Shown: positions 30,442-38,429 of the stretch, piece after piece
Position numbering within the stretch: the stretch's first letter is position 1
How the letters are laid out: each line of letters begins with the position of its first letter
Assembly (NCBI GenBank): GCA_003136555.1
Contig: PLEW01000122.1
Span: forward strand, 1 to 38,429
Source of the DNA: Planctomycetota bacterium
Lineage (GTDB): Bacteria; Planctomycetota; UBA11346
Reading direction: 5' to 3'
Length of the DNA stretch: 38,429 bases
Translations under genes and position numbers: made by a program
The notes under the pieces: model-generated
The model's database searches: none
What the model was told of the DNA's origin: nothing
The model's input: the letters and a program-made list of their open reading frames with translations, nothing else

Positions 30442-31068
30442 ATGCCCGTCATGGAAAGCGATGCCCGGCATGCATCGACGACCAGGCTCCTGGACGCGGC
30501 ACTGCATGTCATCCGGGCCACGGGCTCTGCCGCGACGACGGTCGATGACATCTGCCGCACAGCAGGGGTCACCAAGGGGAGCTTCTGTCACCACGTCGCC
30601 ACCAAGGATGCGCTGGCACTGGCCGCGGCTGCGCATTTCTCGGCGCGCTCAGACGGCGTCTTCACCACCGCACCGTGCCGCTCCATGCCCGATCCGCTGG
30701 ATCGCCTGCTCGGCGACGTCGCCTTCCGTGGTGAGAGCCTGCATGGCGGACTGCCCGACTACACCTGCCTGCCGGGCACCCTCGTCCAGGAAACCTACGC
30801 CACCCACCCGGATATCCTCGCCGCATGCGATTCCGGCATGTCTGGGCATATCGCCGCATTGACCAGCGATGTCGAAGCCGCACAAAGGCTCTGCGCGCCG
30901 ACGGCCACCTGGAGCGAGGAGAGCGTGGGCTACGTCATCCAGGCGATCCTGCAGGGCGCGTTCATGGTCGCCAAGGCGAAGCAGGACCCCGCGGTCGTGC
31001 ATGAGAGCCTGGCCCATCTCGCCCGCTATCTCGAGTCCCTCCTACCTCGACCACCCACCACCAGATGA
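30442..31068 (+). CDS. TetR-family transcriptional regulator
   Basis: The 208-aa product from ATG 30442 has the TetR N-terminal helix-turn-helix: TRLLDAALHVIRATGSAATTVDDICRTAGVTKGSFCHHVATKDALALAAAAHF. A ligand-binding helical domain follows (LPDYTCLPGTLVQETYATHPDILAACDSGMSGHIAAL ... SVGYVIQAILQGAFMVAKAKQDP), close to regulators with a TetR_C-like fold and a Cys-containing pocket. It is cotranscribed with an AHSA1-type protein 11 bases downstream, a common pairing. A palindrome lies directly upstream. Confidence 0.9.
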   Translation: MPVMESDARHASTTRLLDAALHVIRATGSAATTVDDICRTAGVTKGSFCHHVATKDALALAAAAHFSARSDGVFTTAPCRSMPDPLDRLLGDVAFRGESLHGGLPDYTCLPGTLVQETYATHPDILAACDSGMSGHIAALTSDVEAAQRLCAPTATWSEESVGYVIQAILQGAFMVAKAKQDPAVVHESLAHLARYLESLLPRPPTTR

Positions 31069-31079
31069 CAGGAATCCCC

Positions 31080-31523
31080 ATGACCACCATCACCGTTGAA
31101 GCGACCATTGCAGCCCCCCTTGCCGCGGTCTGGGACGCCTGGAATACGCCGGAAGACATCAAGCAATGGAATGCGGCGTCTGACGATTGGCACACCACGA
31201 GATCCCAGGTGGATCTGCGGGTTGGCGGGACCTTCTCATCGCGCATGGAGGCCAAGAATGGCAGCATGGGCTTCGATTTCGCCGGAACGTATACCAAGGT
31301 CGTCGAGCATGCCTTGATCGAGTGCGCTTTCGGCGGCCGCGTGCTGGTGGTCGAATTCATCTCCGGCAGCGATGGTGTGACGGTGCGCGAAACCTTTGAC
31401 GCCGAGTCGACGTATCCCATCGAGCAGCAGCGGGGCGGCTGGCAGTCCATCCTGAACAATTTCAAGACGCATGTCGAGTCGCGCCATCGCCTGGCTGCCG
31501 GCCGGACGACCTCCGCTCCGTGA
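31080..31523 (+). CDS. AHSA1/SRPBCC-family protein
   Basis: The 147-aa product starts at ATG 31080, with AGGA seven bases upstream. It shows the AHSA1/activator-of-Hsp90-like START fold: TITVEATIAAPLAAVWDAWNTPEDIKQWNAASDDWHTT, then DLRVGGTFSSRMEAKNGSMGFDFAGTYTKVVEHALIECAFGGRVLVVEF, VRETFDAE and a C-terminal helix QQRGGWQSILNNFKTHVES. These proteins bind hydrophobic ligands. It forms a two-gene unit with the TetR regulator, which probably senses a related compound. Confidence 0.92.
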   Translation: MTTITVEATIAAPLAAVWDAWNTPEDIKQWNAASDDWHTTRSQVDLRVGGTFSSRMEAKNGSMGFDFAGTYTKVVEHALIECAFGGRVLVVEFISGSDGVTVRETFDAESTYPIEQQRGGWQSILNNFKTHVESRHRLAAGRTTSAP

Positions 31524-31710
31524 CTCCCGGCTCCAGGTCAGCGACGGGCTGATACCGCTCGCCCGGGCGCATCGCGGTGCAGGGGCGCCGATGCCGGTGG
31601 CTGGTGCTGGTCCAGATGAGCATCGGACGGCCAGCATCGGCGGACATCGCCCTCTGCTCTGTTCGGCATCGTCGCAGGCTGAGGCGTCGCCGTCCAGCAG
31701 GGCCGACAGG

Positions 31711-32610
31711 TCAGCTCGGCTGGACGGTACCGGAGTTCGTCGGCAGACCGCTGCTCACCGTGGAATTCAGCAGCGGCCGCCCTTGCTGGCAGTACCTCGC
31801 CGGAGCGGCGCCGACCACCCTGCGGAACAGCTTGTTGAAATGATGGGGATCGGGAACGCCCACATGGGTGCGCACCTCGGAGATCGTAAGCCTGGTCGTG
31901 TCGAAGAGCCACCTGGCCCTGTCGATGGTGCAGCGGTTGCGATAGGCGATCATGCTCTCGCCGTAGCGGAGGCGGAATGCCGCAGTCAGGCGATTATGGC
32001 TGACTGAGCAGCGGCGCGCCACCTCGGTCATCGCCAGATCGTGGCTTTCCGGATGGCGGAGGATCTCGGCGGCCTGCACGGTCGCACGCTGCATCCTCGT
32101 CAGCGACTGGATGCTGCCGGCAGCACCCGCCTGATCCTGCATGACGCCCGCCAGCCATGTTATGAATGAGGCCGCTCCCGTGCGCGCGGCATACATGAAG
32201 GCGTGCCGCTGATCGCCGCTGGCGGCCATCCAGTCCTGGGTGATGGCATTCAGCCTCCGCTGCGCTTCGAAGCGGTGGAGATCGAGCCGGCAGAGCACGG
32301 GCAGACGGACGGTCCCACCGCTGGGGTCTGGGATCCCCGGCAGCAGGCGCAGGCACCAATGGCTGCCCGGTCTCGGGAAATGGTAGCGGATGTCGGCATG
32401 CGCAGGGAAGAGGACGACGTCTCCAGGTTGGATGCTGAAGTCGTCGTCGCCGATGCGCACCATCGCCACATACGAAAAGAGCGTGACCATGAAGGTGTGA
32501 TTGCGATGGTTCTCCCGGAAATGCTGGGCGGGATGGCTGAACCGGCCGCAGCCGAATACCGTCGGGGCCAGATCGATCGGCACCACCATGCTGGGAACGG
32601 TTGATTTCAC
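31711..32610 (-). CDS. AraC-family transcriptional regulator
   Basis: This 299-aa protein starts at GTG 32610; a GGAGG lies 16 bases upstream, further than usual, and an internal ATG (MVVPIDLAPT) is possible. An N-terminal cupin-like sensor (HTFMVTLFSYVAMVRIGDDDFSIQPGDVVLFPAHADIRYHFPRPG) precedes two helix-turn-helix units at about 185-285 (LAMTEVARRCSVSHNRLTAAFRLRYGESMIAYRNRCTIDRARWLFDTTRLTISEVRTHVGVPDPHHFNKLFRRVVGAAPARY). Cupin-type AraC proteins often sense sugars. It is divergent from the GH71-type hydrolase gene, which makes that gene a likely target. Confidence 0.92.
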   Translation of the reverse strand: MKSTVPSMVVPIDLAPTVFGCGRFSHPAQHFRENHRNHTFMVTLFSYVAMVRIGDDDFSIQPGDVVLFPAHADIRYHFPRPGSHWCLRLLPGIPDPSGGTVRLPVLCRLDLHRFEAQRRLNAITQDWMAASGDQRHAFMYAARTGAASFITWLAGVMQDQAGAAGSIQSLTRMQRATVQAAEILRHPESHDLAMTEVARRCSVSHNRLTAAFRLRYGESMIAYRNRCTIDRARWLFDTTRLTISEVRTHVGVPDPHHFNKLFRRVVGAAPARYCQQGRPLLNSTVSSGLPTNSGTVQPS

Positions 32611-32731
32611 ACCAACAGGGTAGATTCCTCCGGATGGCGTTCAAGCATCCTGGCGTGACAAGATAGGGTTGCTGCCGCGACCGCTGGATGGCACTCCGCC
32701 CTCGACCCGATGATCACGGTGACGGGAGCCC

Positions 32732-34636
32732 ATGGATCATTGTCTCACCTCCCTCTTCCCGCACTGGATGCGGATGGGATTGCTCTGGGGGGCGCTGGCG
32801 TGCGCGCTCCCGGTCAGCTTCGCCGCGGACATCGGTGATGGCTTGCGGGAGTGGCTGATCACCAATGCCGCATCCGGGATCGATGTCGGCGTGACGGCGC
32901 GCATCGCCGGGCAGGAATTCCCGTCCGCCACCATCCAGGAGGTCGACGCCAGTGGCGTGCGCCTCAGGGCCAGCGGCCTCAGCGCCACGGTGCCGTGGAA
33001 GGCATTCGATGCCGAGTCGATGTACCTGCTGACCTCGACCCTGCTCAAGCGCATGCCCGCCGGAGTGGCGGTGGAAGCGCTGCTCCTGGGTGCCAGGACC
33101 AGCCGACGCGACGATCCGCGCTTCCGGCAAGCACTCGATGATCTGCGCCAGCGCTCGCCAGCCGACGCGCACCAGGTCGACGTGATCATCGAGCAGGTTC
33201 GCCAGAGCATCTCCGCCGCCAGTGCCGCAGCGCCCGCGCGTCCGGTCACCCAGGCGAAGCCGAAGGCGGATCCGAGCCCGCTCGCCAACCAGGTTCCCTG
33301 GGACCTGCCGGGGCTCTCGGCGATGCGCCCCTCCAAGCACAAGGTGTTCGCGCATTATTTCCTGCCGTTCCCCGTCTCCATCGACAACCTGCCCCCGGCA
33401 TCCGATTATTACGCGCGCAATTACCTGCTGCCCGAGGGCGAAAACGGGAAATTCGCCGCGCGCGGCGGGTTCCTCCGCGAGCGTCCCCTTCCGCGGGCGC
33501 CGGTCGCCGGTGCCGATTGGCGCCTGCACGACCTCATCTACGAAGCGCATCTGGCGCGTGACGCCGGACTCGACGGTTTCGTGGTCGACCTGCTCGGCGC
33601 CGATGATCATGAGGGCTCGGTGCGCCGTCTGCTCGATGCCGCGCAGGCCGTCGATCCGGATTTCAGGATCATGCTCATGCCGGATATGACCTCCGAGCTG
33701 CGCGCGAAGCCGGATCGGCTGGTGCCCCTGATCACGGAGATCGGCCATCATCCCGCCTGCTTCCGCCTGGCCGACGGCCGCCTGGTCGTCGCGCCCTATT
33801 GCGCCAACATCTTCCCGGTGGACTGGTGGCGGGAGCGTCTGAAGCAACTCGAATCCGCTGGCCTGCCCGTGGCCCTGGTGCCGCTGTTCCAGGGATGGAC
33901 GGTCCCGGCCCCGTTGTTCGCACCCATCTCCTACGGCTTCTCCGAATGGGGGGGCAGGACGCCGATCGAGAGTCGCAGCATCGAGGCCACGGTCGCCACC
34001 ATCCACCGATACGTCCCCGTATGGATGCAGCCGGTGGCGCCGCAGGACATGCGGCCGAAGGACGGCGCATTCCTGGAAGCCGCCGGCAGCCTGACCTTCC
34101 GCACCCAGTGGGAGAATGCGATCCGCGGCGGCGCCGACTGGGTGCAGCTGATCACCTGGAACGACTATTCGGAATGCACCGAGATCGCGCCTTCGACCGG
34201 CATCGGCTATGCGTTCTACGACCTGACGGCCTTCTACACGGCCTGGTTCAAGACCGGGGTCGTGCCAGCGATCAGGCAGGATGCCTTGATGGCCTTCCAC
34301 CGCATCCAGCGCTCCGATGTGCGCCTGCGGCTGCAGAAGAGCCCCTGGATCAACCGCTTGGCCTCGGAGCCGACCCGTGATGAGATCGAACTCCTGGCAT
34401 TCCTGACCGCACCTGGCGAGGTGGAGATCTCCATCGGCAGCGATGTCGTCCGAAGCCATGCCGAGGCGGGCCTGACCATCGTGCATGCACCGCTGCGCAT
34501 CGGGACTCCGACCTTCACGCTGGCGCGCAATGGCAAATCGGTGATCGCGATGAGAAGCCCGTGGACGGTGGTCGCGGAGGCCGATTACCAGGACTTCCTC
34601 TACCATGCGGTGGTCAGCTACCGTTCCTCGAAATGA
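32732..34636 (+). CDS. Secreted GH71-type glycoside hydrolase (alpha-1,3-glucanase-like)
   Basis: This 634-aa protein has a signal peptide (MRMGLLWGALACALPVSFAAD) and an N-terminal region typical of planctomycete secreted enzymes (ATIQEVDASGVRLRASGLSATVPWKAFDAESMYLL). A (beta/alpha)8-type catalytic domain occupies about 198-515. Segments are KVFAHYFLPFPVSIDN, AHLARDAGLDGFVVDLLGADDHE, FRIMLMPDMTSELR, VVAPYCANIFPVDWW, GGADWVQLITWNDYSECTEIAPS (W476-E481) and TAFYTAWFKTG. These match family GH71, known for alpha-1,3-glucanases. The C-terminal 110 residues form a beta-rich domain. It is divergent from the AraC gene, 121 bases away. Confidence 0.82.
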   Translation: MDHCLTSLFPHWMRMGLLWGALACALPVSFAADIGDGLREWLITNAASGIDVGVTARIAGQEFPSATIQEVDASGVRLRASGLSATVPWKAFDAESMYLLTSTLLKRMPAGVAVEALLLGARTSRRDDPRFRQALDDLRQRSPADAHQVDVIIEQVRQSISAASAAAPARPVTQAKPKADPSPLANQVPWDLPGLSAMRPSKHKVFAHYFLPFPVSIDNLPPASDYYARNYLLPEGENGKFAARGGFLRERPLPRAPVAGADWRLHDLIYEAHLARDAGLDGFVVDLLGADDHEGSVRRLLDAAQAVDPDFRIMLMPDMTSELRAKPDRLVPLITEIGHHPACFRLADGRLVVAPYCANIFPVDWWRERLKQLESAGLPVALVPLFQGWTVPAPLFAPISYGFSEWGGRTPIESRSIEATVATIHRYVPVWMQPVAPQDMRPKDGAFLEAAGSLTFRTQWENAIRGGADWVQLITWNDYSECTEIAPSTGIGYAFYDLTAFYTAWFKTGVVPAIRQDALMAFHRIQRSDVRLRLQKSPWINRLASEPTRDEIELLAFLTAPGEVEISIGSDVVRSHAEAGLTIVHAPLRIGTPTFTLARNGKSVIAMRSPWTVVAEADYQDFLYHAVVSYRSSK

Positions 34637-34842
34637 TGACGATCCGTCGGCTGTCCGCGAGCGGGGAGGGCGGCGGGGGTCGCTGGTGCGGCCATGATCA
34701 TCGGCCTGCCGGCGGCGATCCCCTGTGCCGGATGCAGCCATGCACCATCCGCCCCGCCTCCATCCAGCCTCCTGGGCGGAATCCGGTGACGCCTCCAGCA
34801 TCCCGTGTGGTGATCAGATCGGCGAGCGTTCGCAGCGCGCGG
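34637..34842. other. Convergent intergenic region
   Basis: It lies between the convergent GH71-type and Asp-box genes. No gene and no clear terminator hairpin with a T-tract were seen. Confidence 0.4.
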
Positions 34843-35919
34843 TCATTGCGGCGTCCTCTTCGCCTTGCCGTCCTTGGGCAGATTCGCCAGCGGGATGCCA
34901 TAGACGATCGAGCAGACGCCCGTCTGGTCGATCGGCACCGTCGCCTTCCTGTAGCTCTTGCCATCGGTCGACCAGGTGATCCCGCCCCAGCCGCAATCGA
35001 CGGCGATGCCGGCTGGCGATACCGCCTTCGGGAGCTGCGGCGGATTGGCCACCGCCATCCAGTGCACGCCATCGGATGAGGTCTGCACGCCCTTCTTGCC
35101 GCGCAGGTAGAACAGCCCATCGCGGAAATGCAGGCAGCTGTCGTCGTGCTGGTCACCCGAGGTCCCGGTCAGGGTGAACTGGAGGCCATCGTTCGACAGG
35201 ATCAGGGCGCCGGTCTTGGTGCAGGCGACGAAGCGCTTGTTGCCGAAATCGAGGCCGCACACATCGGCCTCCTCGCGCGTCATCGCCAATGGCGTGTCGC
35301 CATCCTTGCTGCCGCCGATCCAGCCGATGCGCGGCTGGTTGCCGGGCAGGGCGTAGTCGCCGGCGAACACGGCGGCGCCGTTGCCGGCCACCCAGCGGCG
35401 GAAGTAGGCGTTCTGCCAGCCGGGACCCGCATTGGGCAGGATCATCTTGGCCTCGGCCGCCTGCTTCCAGGTGATGCCATCCGCGGAGAGCTGGAAGTGG
35501 TCATCGAAGGCGGAAAGCAGACGGTCGCCGAGATCGATCACCACCGACACCCGCCATTTGTTGGTGACCACCTCGTCCCAATGCTTGCCGTCGACCGAGC
35601 GCAGGATGAATCCCTTCGGCGGACCGAAGGGTCCCCCTCCGCCGCCCCCGGCGGCATAGAACACCCCCGCGCGGTAGACGAGCGTGAAAATGACATTGCA
35701 GTCGTCGGCGTTCTTGTCCGACCAGCGCTCGGCAGTCCAGTTCTGCCCATCGATGGACCATCCGCGGAAGCCGCCGTAGCCGACGGCGACGAAGACGCCC
35801 TGGCCGGGGACCGGCTTGTCGGCAGGCGCTGCCCCGGCAGCGCTCGGCTGGGCGGCATGGAGCAGCGGGCCCATCAGGGCGAGGGCGACGGCGAGGTGCA
35901 GAGAGAGCGGGCGGATCAT
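34843..35919 (-). CDS. Secreted Asp-box beta-propeller (sialidase/Ycf48-like) protein
   Basis: This 358-aa protein starts at ATG 35919, with AAGGA four bases upstream, and has a signal peptide (LSLHLAVALALMGPLLHAAQ). At least six Asp-box-like repeats occur: SIDGQNW, SVDGKHW, SADGITW, SNDGLQF, SSDGVHW and STDGKSY, which predicts a six-bladed propeller. Catalytic arginines typical of true sialidases are not evident, so it is more likely a binding or scaffold propeller than a sialidase. The C-terminus is basic (KDGKAKRTPQ). It points toward the GH71-type gene, suggesting a shared theme of extracellular glycans. An AT-rich, palindrome-bearing region lies upstream. Confidence 0.8.
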   Translation of the reverse strand: MIRPLSLHLAVALALMGPLLHAAQPSAAGAAPADKPVPGQGVFVAVGYGGFRGWSIDGQNWTAERWSDKNADDCNVIFTLVYRAGVFYAAGGGGGGPFGPPKGFILRSVDGKHWDEVVTNKWRVSVVIDLGDRLLSAFDDHFQLSADGITWKQAAEAKMILPNAGPGWQNAYFRRWVAGNGAAVFAGDYALPGNQPRIGWIGGSKDGDTPLAMTREEADVCGLDFGNKRFVACTKTGALILSNDGLQFTLTGTSGDQHDDSCLHFRDGLFYLRGKKGVQTSSDGVHWMAVANPPQLPKAVSPAGIAVDCGWGGITWSTDGKSYRKATVPIDQTGVCSIVYGIPLANLPKDGKAKRTPQ

Positions 35920-36089
35920 GGCATCCTTGTCGCAGAGCCTGGTACAGGCGACATCGATAGGCTGGTGGTCACCCGTCCGCCCCAGTGTCCGGTCACGTCA
36001 TGCCGGGCAACCAGGATGCCGAGCGTCTCGGTGCCGTCGGCATCGCGACAACGCACCGCGACAATGAATGGCAACGAGGCGGCCACCAT
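35916..36089 (-). CDS. Possible 57-aa small protein overlapping the propeller start
   Basis: A frame below the track's length limit runs from ATG 36089 to a TGA overlapping the propeller ATG (ATGA). It reads VAASLPFIVAVRCRDADGTETLGILVARHDVTGHWGGRVTTS. Codons mostly end in G or C like real genes nearby, and the four-base overlap is the coupling seen elsewhere in this window. There is no ribosome site and no family match. It may be a leader peptide or chance. Confidence 0.25.
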   Translation of the reverse strand: MVAASLPFIVAVRCRDADGTETLGILVARHDVTGHWGGRVTTSLSMSPVPGSATRMP

Positions 36090-36097
36090 GTCAGCAA

Positions 36098-36170
36098 TTT
36101 TAAACGTTTCAAAAGCGGCCGGCGTGGGGTCGGTTTAATTTTCATGTCATTTAATAACATATAGTTATGT
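36098..36170. promoter_or_regulatory. AT-rich control region with LacI-operator-like palindrome
   Basis: TTTTAAACGTTTCAAA (36098-36113) is a palindrome around a central CG with one mismatch, like LacI/GalR-family operators. Fifty bases further, ATAAC-ATATA-GTTAT and ACATA-TAGT-TATGT overlap at 36154-36170. This AT-rich patch is conspicuous in a GC-rich window. It lies upstream of the leftward propeller gene. Confidence 0.5.
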
Positions 36171-36792
36171 ACTATCCCAGGTGATCGAATCAGCGCTCCT
36201 GGCCAACCCCATTGCTGCGCCATGATCGGCCTCGCCGGTAGTCGTGGCGGTGATGCGCGGCAGATCCCGGGTATCCCGGGTCTGGACATCGGCTGGTGCG
36301 ACGGCGGCGACGGGGGAACCGGCGCTGGGCTGCTCGCAGAAGCGGGCGCTGTGCGTCGCCGCTGCTGCGTCCAGGCCGATTGCCAGGACCGCGCCAGCGG
36401 TGCCGATCGACGCACGGATCGCCGCCGCATGGTCGCTCAGGCGCTTCCGGCTCCCGGAGCGAGCGCTACGACGTGATGCCTGATGGGAACAGGCAGATAT
36501 TCACGCCCCGCATGATCCGCTGACCATCTGCGGATCCATCACCATGTCAGCACCTGCCTGCATGCGTGTGGCTGCGGTGCCTACGATGGCTCTGATCGCC
36601 CCTTGGACGGATCAGCCCGTCAGCACACGCACAGCGCAACCGATGGCGCGCGCATGGTCGTTCAGGCGCGGCCAATGGCGGTCATCATGCTGACAGGGTC
36701 TCGCGCTATGATGGCCACCATCGCCATACTGCTGTCCCCATGGCTGCACCGAGATGGCGACGCGGCGTTCCATCCCTGCCGGAGCCTGCTCG
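36171..36792. other. About 620 bases without a supported gene
   Basis: The ORFs here (36222-36476, 36244-36483, 36603-36983, 36612-36908) overlap each other in several frames and show no family, signal peptide or ribosome site. I see no RNA gene or repeat. Confidence 0.5.
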
Positions 36793-37326
36793 ATGATGCG
36801 TGTCACCACCCGGCTGCTCCTGGCATCCGCATGCCTGCTGATGTGCGGCTGCAGCAGCGACAGCCCTCCAACCGGTCCCACCACCAGTGCCACCGAGGTC
36901 GGCTTCACGACGGGATTGAGCTATCTGCCGTCGTCGCCCGCTCCCGGCGACACGGTGACCATCTCATTCACGCTCGGCGATGATACCACCGACGGCACCG
37001 CAGTCTCGGAGATCCCCTATGAGGTGACCCTCGATGGCACCGTCGTCTATCAGGGTGACAGCAGCGCCATTCCCGCCAATGGCACCTCGGTCACCTCGAT
37101 CGGGTTCCAGATCGCCACCTCCGGCGATCATACCATCGTCGTCACCCTGGACCCCGATGGCGTCACCGGCTATGTCGATCCCCAGAGCGACTCGCAGTAC
37201 ATCACCATCTTCGTCTTCGCCGCGGTGGTGGCAGAGTCCCGCCAATGGCCCAGTCCCGCGACGACGCCACATCAGGCGCGTGATGCCGGACCACAGCGGT
37301 CAGGGATGGGCACGCCAGCGTTGTGA
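36793..37326 (+). CDS. Lipoprotein with CARDB-like adhesion domain
   Basis: ATG 36793 (or the next ATG) follows GGAG by eight bases. The 177-aa product has a lipoprotein-type signal (MRVTTRLLLASACLLMCGC-SS) with the lipidated cysteine at about 20. After a Ser/Thr/Pro linker comes an Ig-like CARDB-type domain: LSYLPSSPAPGDTVTISFTLGDD...SEIPYEVTLDGTVVYQGDSSAIPANGTSVTSIGFQIATSGDHTIVVTLDPD. Such domains support adhesion or protein scaffolding at the cell surface. The last 30 residues (RQWPSPATTPHQARDAGP) look atypical and may follow a frameshift near 37230. Confidence 0.75.
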   Translation: MMRVTTRLLLASACLLMCGCSSDSPPTGPTTSATEVGFTTGLSYLPSSPAPGDTVTISFTLGDDTTDGTAVSEIPYEVTLDGTVVYQGDSSAIPANGTSVTSIGFQIATSGDHTIVVTLDPDGVTGYVDPQSDSQYITIFVFAAVVAESRQWPSPATTPHQARDAGPQRSGMGTPAL

Positions 37327-37570
37327 GGCGGGGCGAACCCGGTCCCTGCCGCTTCGTCCACCCTCAACGCCAGCGCCTGCGCCCGGGCCTTCACCTTCTC
37401 TGGAACAGATCGCGCAACGATGGTCGCGATGGTCGCGTTCGCGAGCGGATCGCTCCCATCGATGCCGGGTCTGTGACGGCACTCATGTCACGCGCCAGCA
37501 GGGCGCTTGGCCATGATGGCACCATCCCGGGTAGCGGAAACGGCCCGACACGATGGGCAGAGCTCATCGG

Positions 37571-38429
37571 TCAGGGTGCAGGTCCTTGACGGCCGATCGC
37601 ATCCCGAGTGGCATCGATCTGAGTCATGCAGCGGACGATGTCCCGCATCACCGCCCCCAGATCGGAGATGAAGGCGCTGGTATCGCACGCAGCACGGCCT
37701 GAAGCCCACTGGCTGGCGACCTGGCGCGCATCCGTGCACAGGCGCAGCGCGCCGGCGCTGCCGACGCGCACGGGCTGGCCGATGGCGATGCCCTGGGCGC
37801 AGAGCGCGCGGTAGACCTTCAGGCATGCGTCGAAAGGCGCGATCGCACCCTGGTGGCGCAGCAGGAACGGGACGATGGTCGGCGGGAAGGCGTCGCTCCC
37901 GCCAGCGGATGCGAGCGGTGCTGGGACTGCCAGCGGCACGAATTCATCCTGGACGCCGAGGCCCTGTCGCAGGCTGGCGGCACAGGCGAGGAGATGCTCC
38001 CGGCGATAGGCCGCGGGCACTGCCGCATAGGCGCGCATCTCGCTGAGCGCAGCCATCCAGCGGAGCACGAGCCCGTCATTGCCGACCTCCGGCAAGGCAG
38101 CGCGGACCCCCGTCCAGCTGCGCGGCCACGCGTGCGCCGAGGCATAGTCGCGAAGACCGCAGGGCACCTCGCGCAGTGCTGCGCAGCGCCCTGCGAGAGC
38201 CTCGGGCACCAGGAGCGCCCCGCTGAACGATGGCCCGCAGAAGAACTTCGATCCGGTCAGCATGACCATGCGGCCCTGCTGCAGATGCTCGGACAGGCGC
38301 TCACTGCTGATCCTCCCCTGGCAGGCATCGACCAGGAGCAGCAGCCGATCGTCAGCACGGGAGGCGAGATCATCGAGGCAGGCGCGGCTCGGATAGCCCG
38401 TGCCGAGCTTCGAGCAGTCCATGACGATC
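37571..38429 (-). CDS. Class-V aminotransferase-like PLP enzyme, N-terminus outside window
   Basis: The track begins at an internal Met; the frame is open to the right edge (IVMDCSKLGTGYPS), so the true start lies beyond it. The visible 286 residues are the C-terminal two-thirds of a fold-type I PLP enzyme. LLLLVDACQGR is the PLP-contacting Asp strand. MVMLTGSKFFCGPSFSGALLVP contains the Schiff-base lysine in a TGSK context. The cofactor Asp and Lys are present, so activity is likely; the substrate cannot be told. The final segment (TDARQVASQWAS...FISDLGAVMRDIVRCMTQID) is the usual small-domain end. The gap to the lipoprotein (37327-37570) holds no supported gene. Confidence 0.75.
   Translation of the reverse strand, partial: IVMDCSKLGTGYPSRACLDDLASRADDRLLLLVDACQGRISSERLSEHLQQGRMVMLTGSKFFCGPSFSGALLVPEALAGRCAALREVPCGLRDYASAHAWPRSWTGVRAALPEVGNDGLVLRWMAALSEMRAYAAVPAAYRREHLLACAASLRQGLGVQDEFVPLAVPAPLASAGGSDAFPPTIVPFLLRHQGAIAPFDACLKVYRALCAQGIAIGQPVRVGSAGALRLCTDARQVASQWASGRAACDTSAFISDLGAVMRDIVRCMTQIDATRDAIGRQGPAP

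Noticed and set aside
34843-35919. True sialidase activity for the Asp-box protein
   Set aside because: Asp boxes are present, but the catalytic arginine triad and Tyr/Glu pair of sialidases are not evident; propeller fold only is supported.
1-38429. CRISPR arrays, tRNA, rRNA, transposases or integrase/att sites
   Set aside because: No regularly spaced repeats, cloverleaf sequences, rRNA text or recognisable mobile-element proteins were found by reading.

Overview
The window is high-GC bacterial DNA, densely coding, with no rRNA, tRNA, CRISPR array or recognisable insertion sequence. Its gene content points to the Planctomycetes/Verrucomicrobia (PVC) side of the tree. The evidence is two secreted PSCyt1/DUF1587-DUF1592-type cytochrome proteins, a Tat-exported DUF1552 protein, a GH71-type glycoside hydrolase, an Asp-box propeller, discoidin-like sensor domains, and many signal-peptide proteins with weak or absent Shine-Dalgarno sites. 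This placement is inferred from gene families only; Myxococcota also carry DUF1552/DUF1592 pairs.

Left block (1-11.5 kb): a partial PSCyt1 cytochrome leaves the left edge. A leftward two-component system follows: a histidine kinase with discoidin-like sensor domains and a NarL-type regulator. Divergent from it is a rightward run of a full-length DUF1592 cytochrome, a secreted protein with one copy of an unrecognised module, a Tat-signal DUF1552 protein, and a secreted protein with two more copies of that module. The two-component system sits between two cytochrome genes and probably regulates them. About 1 kb without a convincing gene lies between the left cytochrome and the regulator and contains a strong orphan promoter with an operator-like palindrome.

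Helicase block (12-19 kb): a leftward operon encodes a 199-aa unknown, a helicase-associated (Helicase_C_3-like) protein and an XPB/ERCC3-type DNA helicase with overlapping reading frames. A second helicase-associated paralogue plus a small CcbP-like protein converge on it. This is the best candidate in the window for a little-described system, probably DNA repair or genome maintenance.

Middle block (18.6-27.5 kb): small unknowns, a putative outer-membrane protein and a frameshifted PDZ-like gene. Next comes an apparent osmolyte/ion island: a MarR regulator with its own palindromic operator, a degenerate PP2C-like protein, an OpuC-type permease with an eroded EAA loop and no ATPase, a membrane-anchored OpuAC-like binding protein, and a CLC chloride transporter with CBS domains. 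On the opposite strand is a membrane-anchored DUF442/DSP-like phosphatase or sulfurtransferase coupled to a small membrane protein.

Right block (27.5-38.4 kb): a secreted protein with 21 histidines in 23 residues, a secreted protein with two PepSY-like repeats, a membrane-anchored unknown, a TetR/AHSA1 pair, an AraC regulator, a GH71-type secreted hydrolase, an Asp-box propeller protein behind an AT-rich LacI-operator-like region, a CARDB-like lipoprotein, and a class-V-aminotransferase-like protein cut by the right edge.
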